From contig NZ_JAHLPR010000029.1 of NCBI RefSeq assembly GCF_018918005.1, forward strand, positions 23,219 to 87,218: a DNA stretch of 64,000 bases. Reading direction: 5' to 3'. The stretch is from Paenibacillus sp. MSJ-34. GTDB lineage: Bacteria > Bacillota > Bacilli > Paenibacillales > Paenibacillaceae. Below, in pieces: positions 53,071 through 62,179 of this stretch. The position numbers and the translations under genes are program-made. The notes below the pieces were generated by a model. That model ran no database searches, was not told the DNA's origin, and saw nothing but the letters and a program-made list of their open reading frames with translations. Positions within the stretch are counted from its first letter, which is position 1. Each line of letters begins with the position of its first letter.

Positions 53071-53493
53071 CTATACGATGGAATCGTAACGCGACAGCTT
53101 GCTGTACAATTGATGAATTTCCACATGCTTGGGGCGCGTACGGCGTATGTACGCGTTCAACAATCCGGTCAGCATGCGCCGATTCGATTCGTTCGGAACG
53201 AAAGAGATGTGGTATCGATACAGATTATCCTCTTTTTTCCTCAGCGCCACTTGTCCGTATTGCTTCAGCCATACCTGCTCGATTTGAAATTCGAAGGAGA
53301 GCACATAATGACCGAAAACCGGCAACAGCAGATTGGTCGTTATTTCCATGGAGACCGGACTGAGCGCTAATATTAATACAGGCACCTTTTTGCAATCGAT
53401 CACGCGGCCATGAATGCAGGCAATCGACAAATCCGCTTTGACCGAAGGCGACAAACGAAGCCGGATCGGCTGAGGCGATACGCTCTGATTCAT
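53071..53493 (-). CDS. PilZ-like domain protein
   Basis: 140 residues, mostly beta strands: LSPSVKADLSIACIHGRVI, ILALSPVSMEI, then FEFQIEQVWLK and ISFVPNESNRRML. The layout is that of PilZ c-di-GMP receptor domains, but the RxxxR and D/NxSxxG ligand motifs are not clearly present, so nucleotide binding is doubtful. First gene of the EPS cluster, divergent from the XRE regulator. Ribosome site AAAGGA. Confidence 0.6.
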   Translation of the reverse strand: MNQSVSPQPIRLRLSPSVKADLSIACIHGRVIDCKKVPVLILALSPVSMEITTNLLLPVFGHYVLSFEFQIEQVWLKQYGQVALRKKEDNLYRYHISFVPNESNRRMLTGLLNAYIRRTRPKHVEIHQLYSKLSRYDSIV

Positions 53494-53571
53494 ATTTTCA
53501 TTCCTTTAATCGAGAATTCACGCTGCCCAAGCATGCTCATGCGAATGGTATATCCCCATGCTTTGGGCGGA

Positions 53572-53577
53572 TATAAT
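53572..53577 (+). promoter_or_regulatory. -10 box of XRE regulator promoter
   Basis: TATAAT lies immediately before the first GATAC operator. No clear -35 match is seen 17 bases upstream. Confidence 0.45.
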
Positions 53578-53645
53578 GATACTAAATGTATCTATTTTGG
53601 CATTCGATACAATTTGTATCTATAACTTACGATACATTTTGTAGC
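53578..53645. promoter_or_regulatory. triple operator GATAC-N5-GTATC
   Basis: Three 15-base dyads: 53578-53592 (GATAC-TAAAT-GTATC), 53606-53620 (GATAC-AATTT-GTATC) and 53631-53645 (GATAC-ATTTT-GTAGC). Spacings are 28 and 25 bases. They lie between the divergent XRE gene and the EPS cluster and are the natural binding sites for the XRE protein. Confidence 0.75.
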
Positions 53646-53689
53646 ATGTCAAGCGTTTTTTTGTTCAAGTCGGAGTCAGGAGGGAATTT

Positions 53690-54058
53690 ATGAAATATGG
53701 AAATCGGATTGCGGAATTGCGCGAGAAGAAGGGATGGACGCAGGAAGAACTTGCCGCATCCATCGGGATTACGCGCGCGGCTCTCTCGCATTATGAAAAA
53801 AACAGAAGAAAACCGGATTTCGAAACGTTAATGCAACTTGCAGATCTATTCGAAGTTTCGATCGATTATTTAATCGGCCGCACGTTCGATCCGAAATCGA
53901 CGATGGACAGCGAAGTGCGCCAATTTACGGATCAGTTGGAATTATCCGATGCGGATTTGTTGGAACGGTTCAGCCTTACGGTGGACGGCCGCAAGCTGAC
54001 GGAAGAAGAAGCGAAGCGGTTTATCGCTTTTGTGCGCGCCGAACGTATGTTGAAATGA
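53690..54058 (+). CDS. XRE family transcriptional regulator
   Basis: A 122-residue regulator. The N-terminal helix-turn-helix is IAELREKKGWTQEELAASIG, then ITRAALSHYEKNRRKPD. A C-terminal segment of about 55 residues is acidic and probably multimerises. General layout like SinR, though homology beyond the HTH was not tested. Divergent from the EPS cluster with three dyads in its promoter: likely autoregulated and possibly the EPS repressor. Confidence 0.9.
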   Translation: MKYGNRIAELREKKGWTQEELAASIGITRAALSHYEKNRRKPDFETLMQLADLFEVSIDYLIGRTFDPKSTMDSEVRQFTDQLELSDADLLERFSLTVDGRKLTEEEAKRFIAFVRAERMLK

Positions 54059-54062
54059 AAAA

Positions 54063-54125
54063 ACAATCCTCAGGCCCGATCATGAACAAGGAAAGCGGAT
54101 CGGATGAGGATTGTATTTGTTTTTG
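54063..54125. terminator. bidirectional terminator
   Basis: CAATCCTCA and TGAGGATTG close a long stem with CCGATC/GATCGG inside. TTTTTT borders it on the minus strand and TATTTGTTTTTG on the plus strand, so it can serve both the XRE gene and the convergent small gene. Confidence 0.7.
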
Positions 54126-54126
54126 T

Positions 54127-54291
54127 TTAATAGTCGGATTTCCGTTGAATTGGACCAATGATGTCGGACGGCCATCGATCCTCCTGAATACCCATTTGAT
54201 GCAAAATGGTTTGAACGTCCAATTCGATTTTTTCGTTCCTTGGATGCTTCGTATCTTCCGCGCCGGCTTCGTACTTCCTCGCTTCTTCCAT
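54127..54291 (-). CDS. small hypothetical protein convergent with XRE gene
   Basis: A 54-residue charged protein (MEEARKYEAGAEDTKHPRNE, C-terminus IGPIQRKSDY). It is supported by the terminator at its 3' end and a possible CGGGA ribosome site; a longer start at 54309 lacks one. Not recognised. Confidence 0.4.
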   Translation of the reverse strand: MEEARKYEAGAEDTKHPRNEKIELDVQTILHQMGIQEDRWPSDIIGPIQRKSDY

Positions 54292-54477
54292 ACTATGTAT
54301 CCCGCCCATCCGTCATATTCAATATTTTGCATCGACCCAGGAAGCAACAAAAATAATTATAAAGTACCTGTCTCGGTAATGTTGTCGTTCTATGCATGTC
54401 AACAAAAAAACATTTATTCTATTTTTGTCGAAAAAAAACCTCAGTCGCGCCGTTTAACACGGGACGAACCGAGGAAG

Positions 54478-55050
54478 TTACCGAGCCAACCCTTCGATTA
54501 AATGAATTTGGAAATGCCGTTGAATTTCTTCTTTGCGAAGCGGCGGATTCGCATGACTCCATTGCGAGGTCAACGCCGTATATAATTTGAGCATAATAAA
54601 TGCCGTTACCTTCGGATCGACCGGCCGAATTTCTTTCTTGGCGACCGCTTGGGCGACTTCGCGTTCGATATAGGCCAGCATCGCCTGTTCCACCTTGTCC
54701 AGTCCGCTGTTTGCCATCGGCGTTCCGAATTCCCGCAATTCATGGGATAATTTAATAATAAGCTCGTGCTTTGCGCGAAAATCGAGCACCCGATCCAATA
54801 CCCGGTACAAATTTTCAAAAAACGGCTTGTCCGGATCGATTTCCCGGTCGGCGATTTGCTTCATTTCTTGAATCACTTGTTGTACAATTTGATCAAACAG
54901 TTGTTCCTTATTGGTGAAAAACGTATAGATCGTTCCTTTTCCGACATTCGCGATTTTGGCCACTTGATCCATCGTCGTCGCCTTATATCCGAACAAGGCA
55001 AAAGACTTGGCGGCCGCTTCCAGAATTTGTTTTCTGCGGTCCACTGCCAT
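54478..55050 (-). CDS. TetR family transcriptional regulator
   Basis: 190 residues. The HTH region is QILEAAAKSFALFGYKATT with GKGTIYTFFTNKEQLF. The C-terminal ligand domain resembles fatty-acid or multidrug-type TetR proteins, but no ligand can be named. TTTGAC/GTCAAA arms upstream of its start (55092-55117) could be its operator. Divergent from the glycolipid synthase gene, which it might control. Confidence 0.9.
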   Translation of the reverse strand: MAVDRRKQILEAAAKSFALFGYKATTMDQVAKIANVGKGTIYTFFTNKEQLFDQIVQQVIQEMKQIADREIDPDKPFFENLYRVLDRVLDFRAKHELIIKLSHELREFGTPMANSGLDKVEQAMLAYIEREVAQAVAKKEIRPVDPKVTAFIMLKLYTALTSQWSHANPPLRKEEIQRHFQIHLIEGLAR

Positions 55051-55325
55051 GGTACAATCCCCTCCTGCGCAGGCGCATCAAGATCTATTTTTTGACTATT
55101 GAACGGAAACGGTCAAAGGGTCATTGATTAATGTAGCATGCTTGGGACGGGATTGCAAGGACATCGGTCATATCCTTTCCCTATTTGAAGGGTTGCGTCC
55201 CGGTTCCATCGTCATAATACTCGGAATCTATGAAATGATTCCTTTACATAGGCAATCGGCCAACGTTCAGTACATAGCAATACACCTAATAACGTAAATT
55301 GGGTATAATGGAAGCAGGTGAGAAT

Positions 55326-56435
55326 ATGCGAAAAAAACGAGTCCTACTTCTATCCGAAGCGTTCGGCACAGGACACACGCAAGCGGCATACGCGTTGGCG
55401 GTTGGAATGAAGCAGATTTGTCCGCAAGTACAGACCCGTGTCATCGAGCTGGGCAAATTTTTAAATCCGACGGTAGGTCCTTTAATTGTGTCCGCTTACC
55501 GCAAAACGGTCAGCTCGAAGCCGAAATTGGTCGGATTTTTTTACCGCAAAAAATACGACAAATCTGTAAACCGATTCACCAAGCTTGCGATGCATCGCAT
55601 TTTCTATACCCAAGCTTCCCAAGTCATCCGGCAGTTGAATCCGGATATCGTCGTATGTACGCATCCGTTTCCGACGATCGTCATGTCGCGGTTGAAGCGT
55701 CTCGGCCTGGATATTCCGTTGTTTACGCTGATTACGGATTACGATGCGCATGGAACTTGGATCAACCCGGAAGTGAATAAATTTCTCGTCTCGACCCCGC
55801 ACGTAGAGGAGCTTCTGCTGAAGCGCGGCATTCACCCCAGCCGGATCGAAGTGACGGGCATCCCGGTGCACCCGAACTTCTGGAAACGGCATGACAAGAA
55901 GGAAGTGCGGGCGCAATTCGGCTTGAAAGAGATGCCTACGGCGATGATTATGGGGGGCGGCTGGGGGCTGATGTTCGACGAGGAACTGCTTACGTACATG
56001 TCCCGCTGGCGCGAGAGCGTTCAGCTTCTTATTTGTATGGGCAGCAATCAGAAAATGATTCAAAAAATGCAGAACGATCCCCGGTTCCAGCATCCGAACA
56101 TTCATATTCTCGGCTATACCCATGAGGTGAACAAGTTGATGGACGTCTCGGATTTGCTCATTACGAAGCCCGGCGGCATGACTTGTACCGAAGGCTTGGC
56201 CAAGCAAATTCCGATGTTGTTCTACCGTCCCATTCCGGGACAAGAAGAGGAAAATTGCGAATATTTCGTCAAAAACGGTTTTGCGGAAATATTGACGTCG
56301 ACGGAAACGATCGACAAATGGTTCAACCGTCTGCAATCTTTGCAGGAAAGCGAAGGCGGCCTCATGAATCCGAACCATACCCCTTACGATCCGGAATACT
56401 GTTGTCATGTCGTATTGAAATTATTAGAATCGTAA
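55326..56435 (+). CDS. processive diacylglycerol glycosyltransferase-like (GT28, UgtP/MGDG synthase type)
   Basis: 369 residues. N-terminal MGDG-synthase-like domain: LLLSEAFGTGHTQAAYAL (GxGH loop), RVIELGKFLNP, CTHPFPTIVMSRLK, and TDYDAHGTWINP. C-terminal GT-B domain: MGGGWGL, GYTHEVNKLMDVSDLLITKPGGMTCTE. It is expected to add glucose to diacylglycerol for membrane glycolipid and lipoteichoic-acid anchor. Start ATG 55326 fits CAGGTGAG. Confidence 0.9.
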   Translation: MRKKRVLLLSEAFGTGHTQAAYALAVGMKQICPQVQTRVIELGKFLNPTVGPLIVSAYRKTVSSKPKLVGFFYRKKYDKSVNRFTKLAMHRIFYTQASQVIRQLNPDIVVCTHPFPTIVMSRLKRLGLDIPLFTLITDYDAHGTWINPEVNKFLVSTPHVEELLLKRGIHPSRIEVTGIPVHPNFWKRHDKKEVRAQFGLKEMPTAMIMGGGWGLMFDEELLTYMSRWRESVQLLICMGSNQKMIQKMQNDPRFQHPNIHILGYTHEVNKLMDVSDLLITKPGGMTCTEGLAKQIPMLFYRPIPGQEEENCEYFVKNGFAEILTSTETIDKWFNRLQSLQESEGGLMNPNHTPYDPEYCCHVVLKLLES

Positions 56436-56447
56436 AGGGTATCGGGA

Positions 56448-57725
56448 CTACATCGCACCGTCCGCCGATACGGGCGCGGCCGCCCGGCGGTTCGCTTCCG
56501 CCTGCCGCTCCAGCCGCTGGCCGATGACGAAGCCGAGAATGGCGGTCAGTACGAGAGCGGCGGAAACGCCGTATATCGTTTCGATCCCGAACTTATTGTA
56601 CAGCGTCGCTCCGAGCAAGCTGCCGGTAACCGTGGCGCCGATGCTCATCACCATATTCAAAATCGCCTGTCCGCTCGAGCGGAAGCGGTCCGGGATCAGA
56701 ATCATCATATATTCCGCCAAGTTGACGAGATAGAACGCGATCGCCACGCCCTGCACCGCTTGGAAGATCAATATTAGCGTCAGATTCGCGGCATACGCCA
56801 GCACCAGCGCGCGAATGCCGAAGATAAGCGCCGCCGCCGCGAGCATTACGAGCGGCCGGAACCTCCCGCCTTTGCGCCCGAGATACATAAACACCCCGAC
56901 CTCGATCGCGGCAGGCAGCATCCAGCCGAGCCCGATATCAAACTGCGTTCCTCCCCGTTCCCGGATCAAAAAACTGAAATATTGATCGTTCATCACAAAC
57001 GAAATGTTCATCATCACAAGTACGAGCATAAAAAAAATAAACCGTTTATCCTTCACATACACCACAAGCTCGCGCATGTTCACTTTCGGCCTCGTTCCGC
57101 CCCGGTCTGCGGCACCCGCAATCTTCCGATCCCGCGGATCACGGATCGGCAGCAAGCAAGCCATCGTTCCAAGGGATAGGGCGATCATGATCCAGCTTAG
57201 CGTCCGATGGCCGGGGAAGCGGTCCAGCACCCAGCCGATCGCCACGGCCGAAACGGCAAAGCCCGCCGCTCCGAAACCGCGAATGACCGCATAGGTATTG
57301 CCCAGCCGCTTCGCCTGCAACATCGCCATACTTTCCGTCAGCACGCTGATCGGGATCCAGACGAATTGAAACAATAAAATAAACCCCATGACCGTCCAAG
57401 GGTTCTGAATTCGAAACAAGACGAACATCAATGCCGTCATCGCAAGCAGCAAACCGAGAATAATGCCTTTCATCCGGCTCGTTTTGTCGCTAATATAACC
57501 GAATAAATAATTGGCCGCCATTCCTACGATCGGAATGAGCGCATTTTGCATGCCGTACATCGCATCCGTATATCCTACCTCTTTATAGTACACCGGAAAA
57601 AAAGAATAGACGGCCGCCCCTGGCGTAAAGGCCATAAACATATAGAAATACGTCATGCGAAGCTGCGCCGCCCGAGAATCGGACTTGTTCAATTCTGGCT
57701 GTCCCATGGAACTCATGCCGTGCAT
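56448..57725 (-). CDS. MFS transporter
   Basis: 425 residues, 12 membrane segments, with the inter-helix 2-3 motif GYISDKTSRMKG (GxxxDxxxRxK). Related to MFS_1-like sugar or nucleoside symporters; the substrate is unknown. Convergent with the glycosyltransferase gene, 12 bases apart. Confidence 0.88.
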   Translation of the reverse strand: MHGMSSMGQPELNKSDSRAAQLRMTYFYMFMAFTPGAAVYSFFPVYYKEVGYTDAMYGMQNALIPIVGMAANYLFGYISDKTSRMKGIILGLLLAMTALMFVLFRIQNPWTVMGFILLFQFVWIPISVLTESMAMLQAKRLGNTYAVIRGFGAAGFAVSAVAIGWVLDRFPGHRTLSWIMIALSLGTMACLLPIRDPRDRKIAGAADRGGTRPKVNMRELVVYVKDKRFIFFMLVLVMMNISFVMNDQYFSFLIRERGGTQFDIGLGWMLPAAIEVGVFMYLGRKGGRFRPLVMLAAAALIFGIRALVLAYAANLTLILIFQAVQGVAIAFYLVNLAEYMMILIPDRFRSSGQAILNMVMSIGATVTGSLLGATLYNKFGIETIYGVSAALVLTAILGFVIGQRLERQAEANRRAAAPVSADGAM

Positions 57726-57867
57726 TCTCCTTCATGAGATAATAAGCAACATTATAATCGATTTTGAAGAAGAGTAAAACAGACCGTCTTTCGGCACTCG
57801 CGTAGATTGTACATATTCGATTGAAGCGCTGCAGTCCCTATGGTAAAATTTATGAAAACGACGTGAA

Positions 57868-57921
57868 GCACACGCCGCTCCATTGCAGGATTCGTCCTGT
57901 TAATCGGGCGGCGTTCTTTTA
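57868..57921 (+). promoter_or_regulatory. hairpin with T-run directly before an RBS (possible attenuator)
   Basis: ACGCCGC ... GCGGCGT encloses CAGGA-TTCG-TCCTG and is followed by TCTTTTATT and then AGGAGG, the ribosome site of the next gene. It has the look of a factor-independent terminator placed in a leader. Confidence 0.55.
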
Positions 57922-57941
57922 TTAGGAGGCGACGAAACGGT

Positions 57942-58610
57942 ATGAATTTCGAAGAAAGTTATGAATTGTTTATTAACACTCATCTGCAAAAACGCAACGG
58001 AGAACGTCGAAAGAGGCTGAAGGACGGTTGCGGCCATGCGGAATTGCTATTTCTTAACCAGGTTTGGTGGCCGGCTTTCGGACATTTCCAAGAACTTCAT
58101 CCGGAATATGAAGTGTTTGATTTCAAGGACGGTTGCCGGTTTCTCGACTTTGCCTATATCCGCCCTTTCTTCCGGCTTGCAATTGAGATTGACGGGCACG
58201 GTCCGCATTGGCGCAATATATCACGCTGGCAATTTTCGGATCATTTGCTGCGCCAGAATCATCTCACGATCGACGACGGCTGGCGCGTCCTCCGTTTCTC
58301 ATACGACGATCTGAAAGAGAGACCCCGCCTGTGCCAGCAGATCATACAGCAATTCATGGGCCGATGGTTTGGAGAGGAGAAGCAGAGCGTCTCATTAACC
58401 ATTATTGAAAAAGAAATCGTCAGGTTGGCTTTGCGGTTAAGCAGACCGCTGTCCCCCCAAGACGTCTGCGATCATCTCGGCTTCGAAAATAAGTATGCAC
58501 GCAAATTGCTGCACGGTTTAAAAGAGAAAACGTGGCTCCAGCCGGACCGGGGTACTACGCGAATTCGGACGTACCGGCTCGACTTGAACGGCAAGGATAT
58601 TTACTTTTGA
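57942..58610 (+). CDS. DUF559/Vsr-like nuclease-fold protein with winged helix
   Basis: 222 residues. The middle (about 40-145) looks like a restriction-endonuclease fold: FLDFAYIRPFFRLAIEIDG (D...E-x-D), then LLRQNHLTIDDGWRVLRFSYDDL. The C-terminal 70 residues look like a winged helix (SPQDVCDHLGFENKYARKLL). No partner methylase or other defence gene is nearby. Function not known. Ribosome site AGGAGG. Confidence 0.65.
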   Translation: MNFEESYELFINTHLQKRNGERRKRLKDGCGHAELLFLNQVWWPAFGHFQELHPEYEVFDFKDGCRFLDFAYIRPFFRLAIEIDGHGPHWRNISRWQFSDHLLRQNHLTIDDGWRVLRFSYDDLKERPRLCQQIIQQFMGRWFGEEKQSVSLTIIEKEIVRLALRLSRPLSPQDVCDHLGFENKYARKLLHGLKEKTWLQPDRGTTRIRTYRLDLNGKDIYF

Positions 58611-58860
58611 TTGGCTAGTGGGTTTGGCATGCGAGGTCGGTTCACGCCGAAATGTTACAATAACGGATTTTCAAGGTCTTATTTCCCGTTTATTGAGGCG
58701 AATTGTATAAATAACGGATTTTCAGGGTCTTATACGGAACGAAAATGCCGAAAACCTGGCCTATTCCTAGGAATCGGCTCATTTAGCGGGCCGAAAATCC
58801 GTTATTTTAAAAAATTGCCCTGATTTTTCAAAATAGGACCCTGTCAATCCGTTAAGTTGT
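58611..58860. repeat. intergenic repeats ATAACGGATTTTCARGGTCTTAT
   Basis: Two direct copies (58660-58683 and 58710-58733) and two inverted, partly degenerate copies (58791-58809, 58833-58856) occur in the 336-base gap. No gene is supported here. Confidence 0.65.
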
Positions 58861-58946
58861 ATCCGTCAATAAATGACGTGGACTTCCAATGAAAATTTCA
58901 TTCATGCGGATCCGGCTTCATTTGCCAACGCCGGTGCCAGTCGGAT

Positions 58947-60179
58947 TCATGCTCCGCCCTCGGCCGATATAGATGCCATATCGAGAATGAAAGCGACTTT
59001 GCCGTCGCCCATAATGGTAGATCCCGAGACAAATGGGACGTCCGCCCAATATTCTCCCAGCGGCTGCACGATCATTTCCCGGGTGCCCAATGTTTCGTCC
59101 ACGGCGAGCGCGACGCGCCGGCCTTCGGCTTCCGCAATGACGATGCGCAACATTCGGGCGTTGGTTTCGCATTCCGGCTTCGCGACGATCTTGAGCGCGC
59201 GCCGAAGATGTACGAGCGGGAGCACCGTTTCGCGAATGACGCATACGTCGCGGCCTTGAACGGTGCTGATCTCATCCGGCCGCAGCCGGACGATTTCAAC
59301 GACCTGCTGAAGGGGCATCGCGTACACTTCGGCGCCAAGCCGTACCAGCAAGGCGCGAACGGTAGCCGACGATAGCGGCAGCCGAATCGTCATCGTCGTC
59401 CCTTTGCCCGGCGTTTCATCGATGTCCAGGCGGCCTTGAAGCTGACGGATTTGGGCTTGAACCGTATCGATATCTTGCGAGCCGCAGCCTTTCCCGTCGT
59501 CGGCGATGACGATTTCGACTTCGTTGTCAAGACGGGACGCTTTCATCAGCAGCGTGCCTTTGCGCGGTTTTCCGGCTTTTTGCCGTTCTTCCGCGCTTTC
59601 GATGTTATGGACCGCCGCTTTGCATAACAGCGAGACGAGCGGTTCGTCGATTTTATCGATCATTTCCCGGTCGAGTTCCGTATGTTCGCCAACCATCAGG
59701 AAGTCGATTTCCTTATTCAATTTGCGCGATATATCCCTCACGAAACGGGGATACCGCCGAAAAAGCCGCTGGAGCGGCAACAGCCGCGTTTTCACAACCC
59801 CTTCTTGAAGCGCCGATATCGTCCGGCTTATCCTTGCGGTCACCTCGTTCAACTGCTGCAAGACGCCTTGTCCGCACGAATCCGCTATTTCCTGGCGCAG
59901 ACGCTCGTTTACATCGTTCAAGCGAGTGCTGCCGACCATTAATTCGGAGGCTACATGTTGCAGTTGCGCAAGCCGCTCCGCATCGACGCTAATCGTTTGG
60001 CCCGCCTGTGCCGCATGGATATTCGAAGAAGGATGTTCCTCGATGCTATGTATAAATTCCCTGATCTTCCCGATATCGGCCCCCTCTTCCAACTGCAGCA
60101 GCTTCCGGTCTAATAGTTTCAATTGCTCGTCAAATTGTTCCATATTCGTATGCGAAATGGACGGCTTATCGAATTTCAC
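58947..60179 (-). CDS. CheA-like protein lacking HPt and with a deleted ATPase core, CheW domain retained
   Basis: 410 residues. Parts: P3-like dimerisation helices (about 60-130), remnant of the P4 ATPase domain (about 135-267) and a CheW-like domain (about 270-408). There is no P1 phosphotransfer domain. In the ATPase remnant the N-box Asn is Lys187 (LLCKAAVHN). The G1 box ADDGKGCG (226-233) runs straight into VQAQIRQLQGRLDI, so the roughly 50 residues carrying the F and G2 boxes are missing. Kinase activity is very unlikely. It lies 36 bases after an MCP gene. Confidence 0.85.
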   Translation of the reverse strand: MKFDKPSISHTNMEQFDEQLKLLDRKLLQLEEGADIGKIREFIHSIEEHPSSNIHAAQAGQTISVDAERLAQLQHVASELMVGSTRLNDVNERLRQEIADSCGQGVLQQLNEVTARISRTISALQEGVVKTRLLPLQRLFRRYPRFVRDISRKLNKEIDFLMVGEHTELDREMIDKIDEPLVSLLCKAAVHNIESAEERQKAGKPRKGTLLMKASRLDNEVEIVIADDGKGCGSQDIDTVQAQIRQLQGRLDIDETPGKGTTMTIRLPLSSATVRALLVRLGAEVYAMPLQQVVEIVRLRPDEISTVQGRDVCVIRETVLPLVHLRRALKIVAKPECETNARMLRIVIAEAEGRRVALAVDETLGTREMIVQPLGEYWADVPFVSGSTIMGDGKVAFILDMASISAEGGA

Positions 60180-60215
60180 GTCGAACCTCCTAAACGAATG
60201 CTCGCCTCTCCGCCG

Positions 60216-61790
60216 TTATTGCAGTTTGAAGAGCGATACAGATTCGTTCAAATCTTCGGCGAGCTCCGCGAGCGATTGCGAGGAAGAAGCCGTTTCTTCC
60301 GCAGCGGCAGCCGCTTCTTCGCTGACGGAGGCGATCGTGTCGATCGCGTTCAACACCTCGCCGGCCTGTGCGGCCTGCTCCTCGCTTGCAGCTGCGATTT
60401 CCGCCACCTGTTGCGCAGTTTCGTTCGATTTGCCCATAATATCCTGCAGCGCTTCCCCCGTCCGCTGCGCCATATTGACCGCTTCTTCCGCCGTGCTGAC
60501 GCAAAGATTCGTATTTTGCTGCATTCCTCTGACGATAACGCCGATCTGCTTCGTCGCGCCGCCGCTTCGCTCGGCCAATTTGCGCACCTCGTCCGCTACC
60601 ACGGCGAATCCTCTGCCTTGTTCCCCCGCCCGCGCCGCCTCGATCGCGGCATTCAAAGCAAGCAAATTCGTTTGATCTGCAATTTCATCGATGAGTTCCA
60701 ATATTTCGCCTATTTTTTCGGAGTCTTTTTGCAATAAAGCCATTTGTTCGCTGAGACGGTTCATTCCTTCGATGGACGTTTGAACGACAAGCATGCCCGC
60801 TTGAGCGCTCTCCTTCGTCTGACCGGACAGCAAAGACGCCTCTTCGGCGTTTCCGGCAACCGCATCGATGGCTCTAGACAACTCGCGGAAAAGCTCGTTG
60901 ATCGTTTGCGCCGAGCTCGCTTGCGTATTGGAACCGCTGGCGATTTCCTCCGTGCTCGCCGCAATTTGCTGCGCAGCCGCGGCGACGTTTTGCGAGGAAG
61001 CCATCGTATGTCCGATCAATTCCCGCAATTGATCGATCATTTCGTTCACGGAGACGGACAGTTGGGCGGTCTCATCCTTTCCTTTCACCCTCGCTTTTTC
61101 CCGTAAATCCCCTTTCGATACTTTTCCCGTCAGCTCTACAATTTCGCGAATCGGCCGCGAAATATTGGCCGAAATTAACAGGGCCATGCCCAATGCGATA
61201 ATAACCGCAACGATGCCGATGACGATAATGTTAATTTGACCCGACCGATACAATTCGATCGCTTCGTTTGTCGTCGCTTTCGCTTCGTCCGTTTGTATTG
61301 CGACTAATTGTTTCAGATGTTCCCTCATTTCGCGTCCGGTCTGTACCGTCGGATCGACCAATTCTAACGTTTTAGCCGCATCGTCCTTTTTGGCCGACTC
61401 GACAATGGGAGGTATTTGCGCAAGATAACGATCCCATAATGAAGTAAACAAATTATATATCTTCAACTGTTCCGGCGTGGTGGGAAGACTTTCATACTCC
61501 GATTTCAATTCCGCAATGTTGCTCACGGCGGTATTCACTTCTCCCTCGAGATCCGCAAGCTTTTCTTTGCTCGGCTCCGATGCGATTCGCAGAACAAGCC
61601 GCTGCACGTTCAACGTTTCCGCGGTCAAATCGCTCAGCGCGTTCACGTTAGGCATAATGTTCTGATCGATATTTTTCGCGCTATTCCCCATTCTCTCCAT
61701 GCTAGACAGCGAAATATAACCTACTGCAATCAAAAGCAGCAATACGAACATAAAACTGCAAAGCAATTTGACCCGAATACTTAATTTCAT
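60216..61790 (-). CDS. methyl-accepting chemotaxis protein
   Basis: 524 residues: membrane helix about 8-30, four-helix-bundle sensor (about 35-185), second helix about 190-212, HAMP ([20 protein letters not shown]), then the signaling domain with the hairpin tip [26 protein letters not shown] (seen as [17 protein letters not shown]). Paired with the CheA-like gene, not with a full chemotaxis operon in this window. Confidence 0.95.
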   Translation of the reverse strand: MKLSIRVKLLCSFMFVLLLLIAVGYISLSSMERMGNSAKNIDQNIMPNVNALSDLTAETLNVQRLVLRIASEPSKEKLADLEGEVNTAVSNIAELKSEYESLPTTPEQLKIYNLFTSLWDRYLAQIPPIVESAKKDDAAKTLELVDPTVQTGREMREHLKQLVAIQTDEAKATTNEAIELYRSGQINIIVIGIVAVIIALGMALLISANISRPIREIVELTGKVSKGDLREKARVKGKDETAQLSVSVNEMIDQLRELIGHTMASSQNVAAAAQQIAASTEEIASGSNTQASSAQTINELFRELSRAIDAVAGNAEEASLLSGQTKESAQAGMLVVQTSIEGMNRLSEQMALLQKDSEKIGEILELIDEIADQTNLLALNAAIEAARAGEQGRGFAVVADEVRKLAERSGGATKQIGVIVRGMQQNTNLCVSTAEEAVNMAQRTGEALQDIMGKSNETAQQVAEIAAASEEQAAQAGEVLNAIDTIASVSEEAAAAAEETASSSQSLAELAEDLNESVSLFKLQ

Positions 61791-61828
61791 TTTTCATCCC
61801 TCTTCTTGTCGAATATGAGTGCCATTTG

Positions 61829-62014
61829 CTAACTTTCATAGCGGTGCTGCCTGCATTTTTTGCATTTCGCTTTCTTTCCCCCGATTCCATGTTTCTCATT
61901 GTGGAAGTGGTCCAGCGGCTTATACGTTTTGCATTGTAAACACATTTTCGCATCGACCCATTGGCCGTCCACCTTCAATTTCGTTATCTTTACTTTGAGA
62001 CTCAATCCAGACAA
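61829..62014 (-). CDS. small zinc-ribbon protein
   Basis: 61 residues with CLQC ... CKKC and FHNEKHGIGGKKAKC, a zinc-binding pattern seen in small phage-type and HNH-associated proteins. TTG start at 62014, GGGGGGAAG upstream. Just upstream of the MCP gene on the same strand. Function unknown. Confidence 0.6.
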   Translation of the reverse strand: MSGLSLKVKITKLKVDGQWVDAKMCLQCKTYKPLDHFHNEKHGIGGKKAKCKKCRQHRYES

Positions 62015-62179
62015 TTTCCGGCTTCCCCCCCGACTTTGTGCCCAATCGATATCTGGTTCTATTGCATTATAACGGGGTAAATTTCAACAATATGTCGAAT
62101 TTTGTCGATTTTTTCCGAGGATTCGATACGTCGATTCGTCCGCTTGAACGGGTGCATATTTTTCAAGTCAAATATGGTA

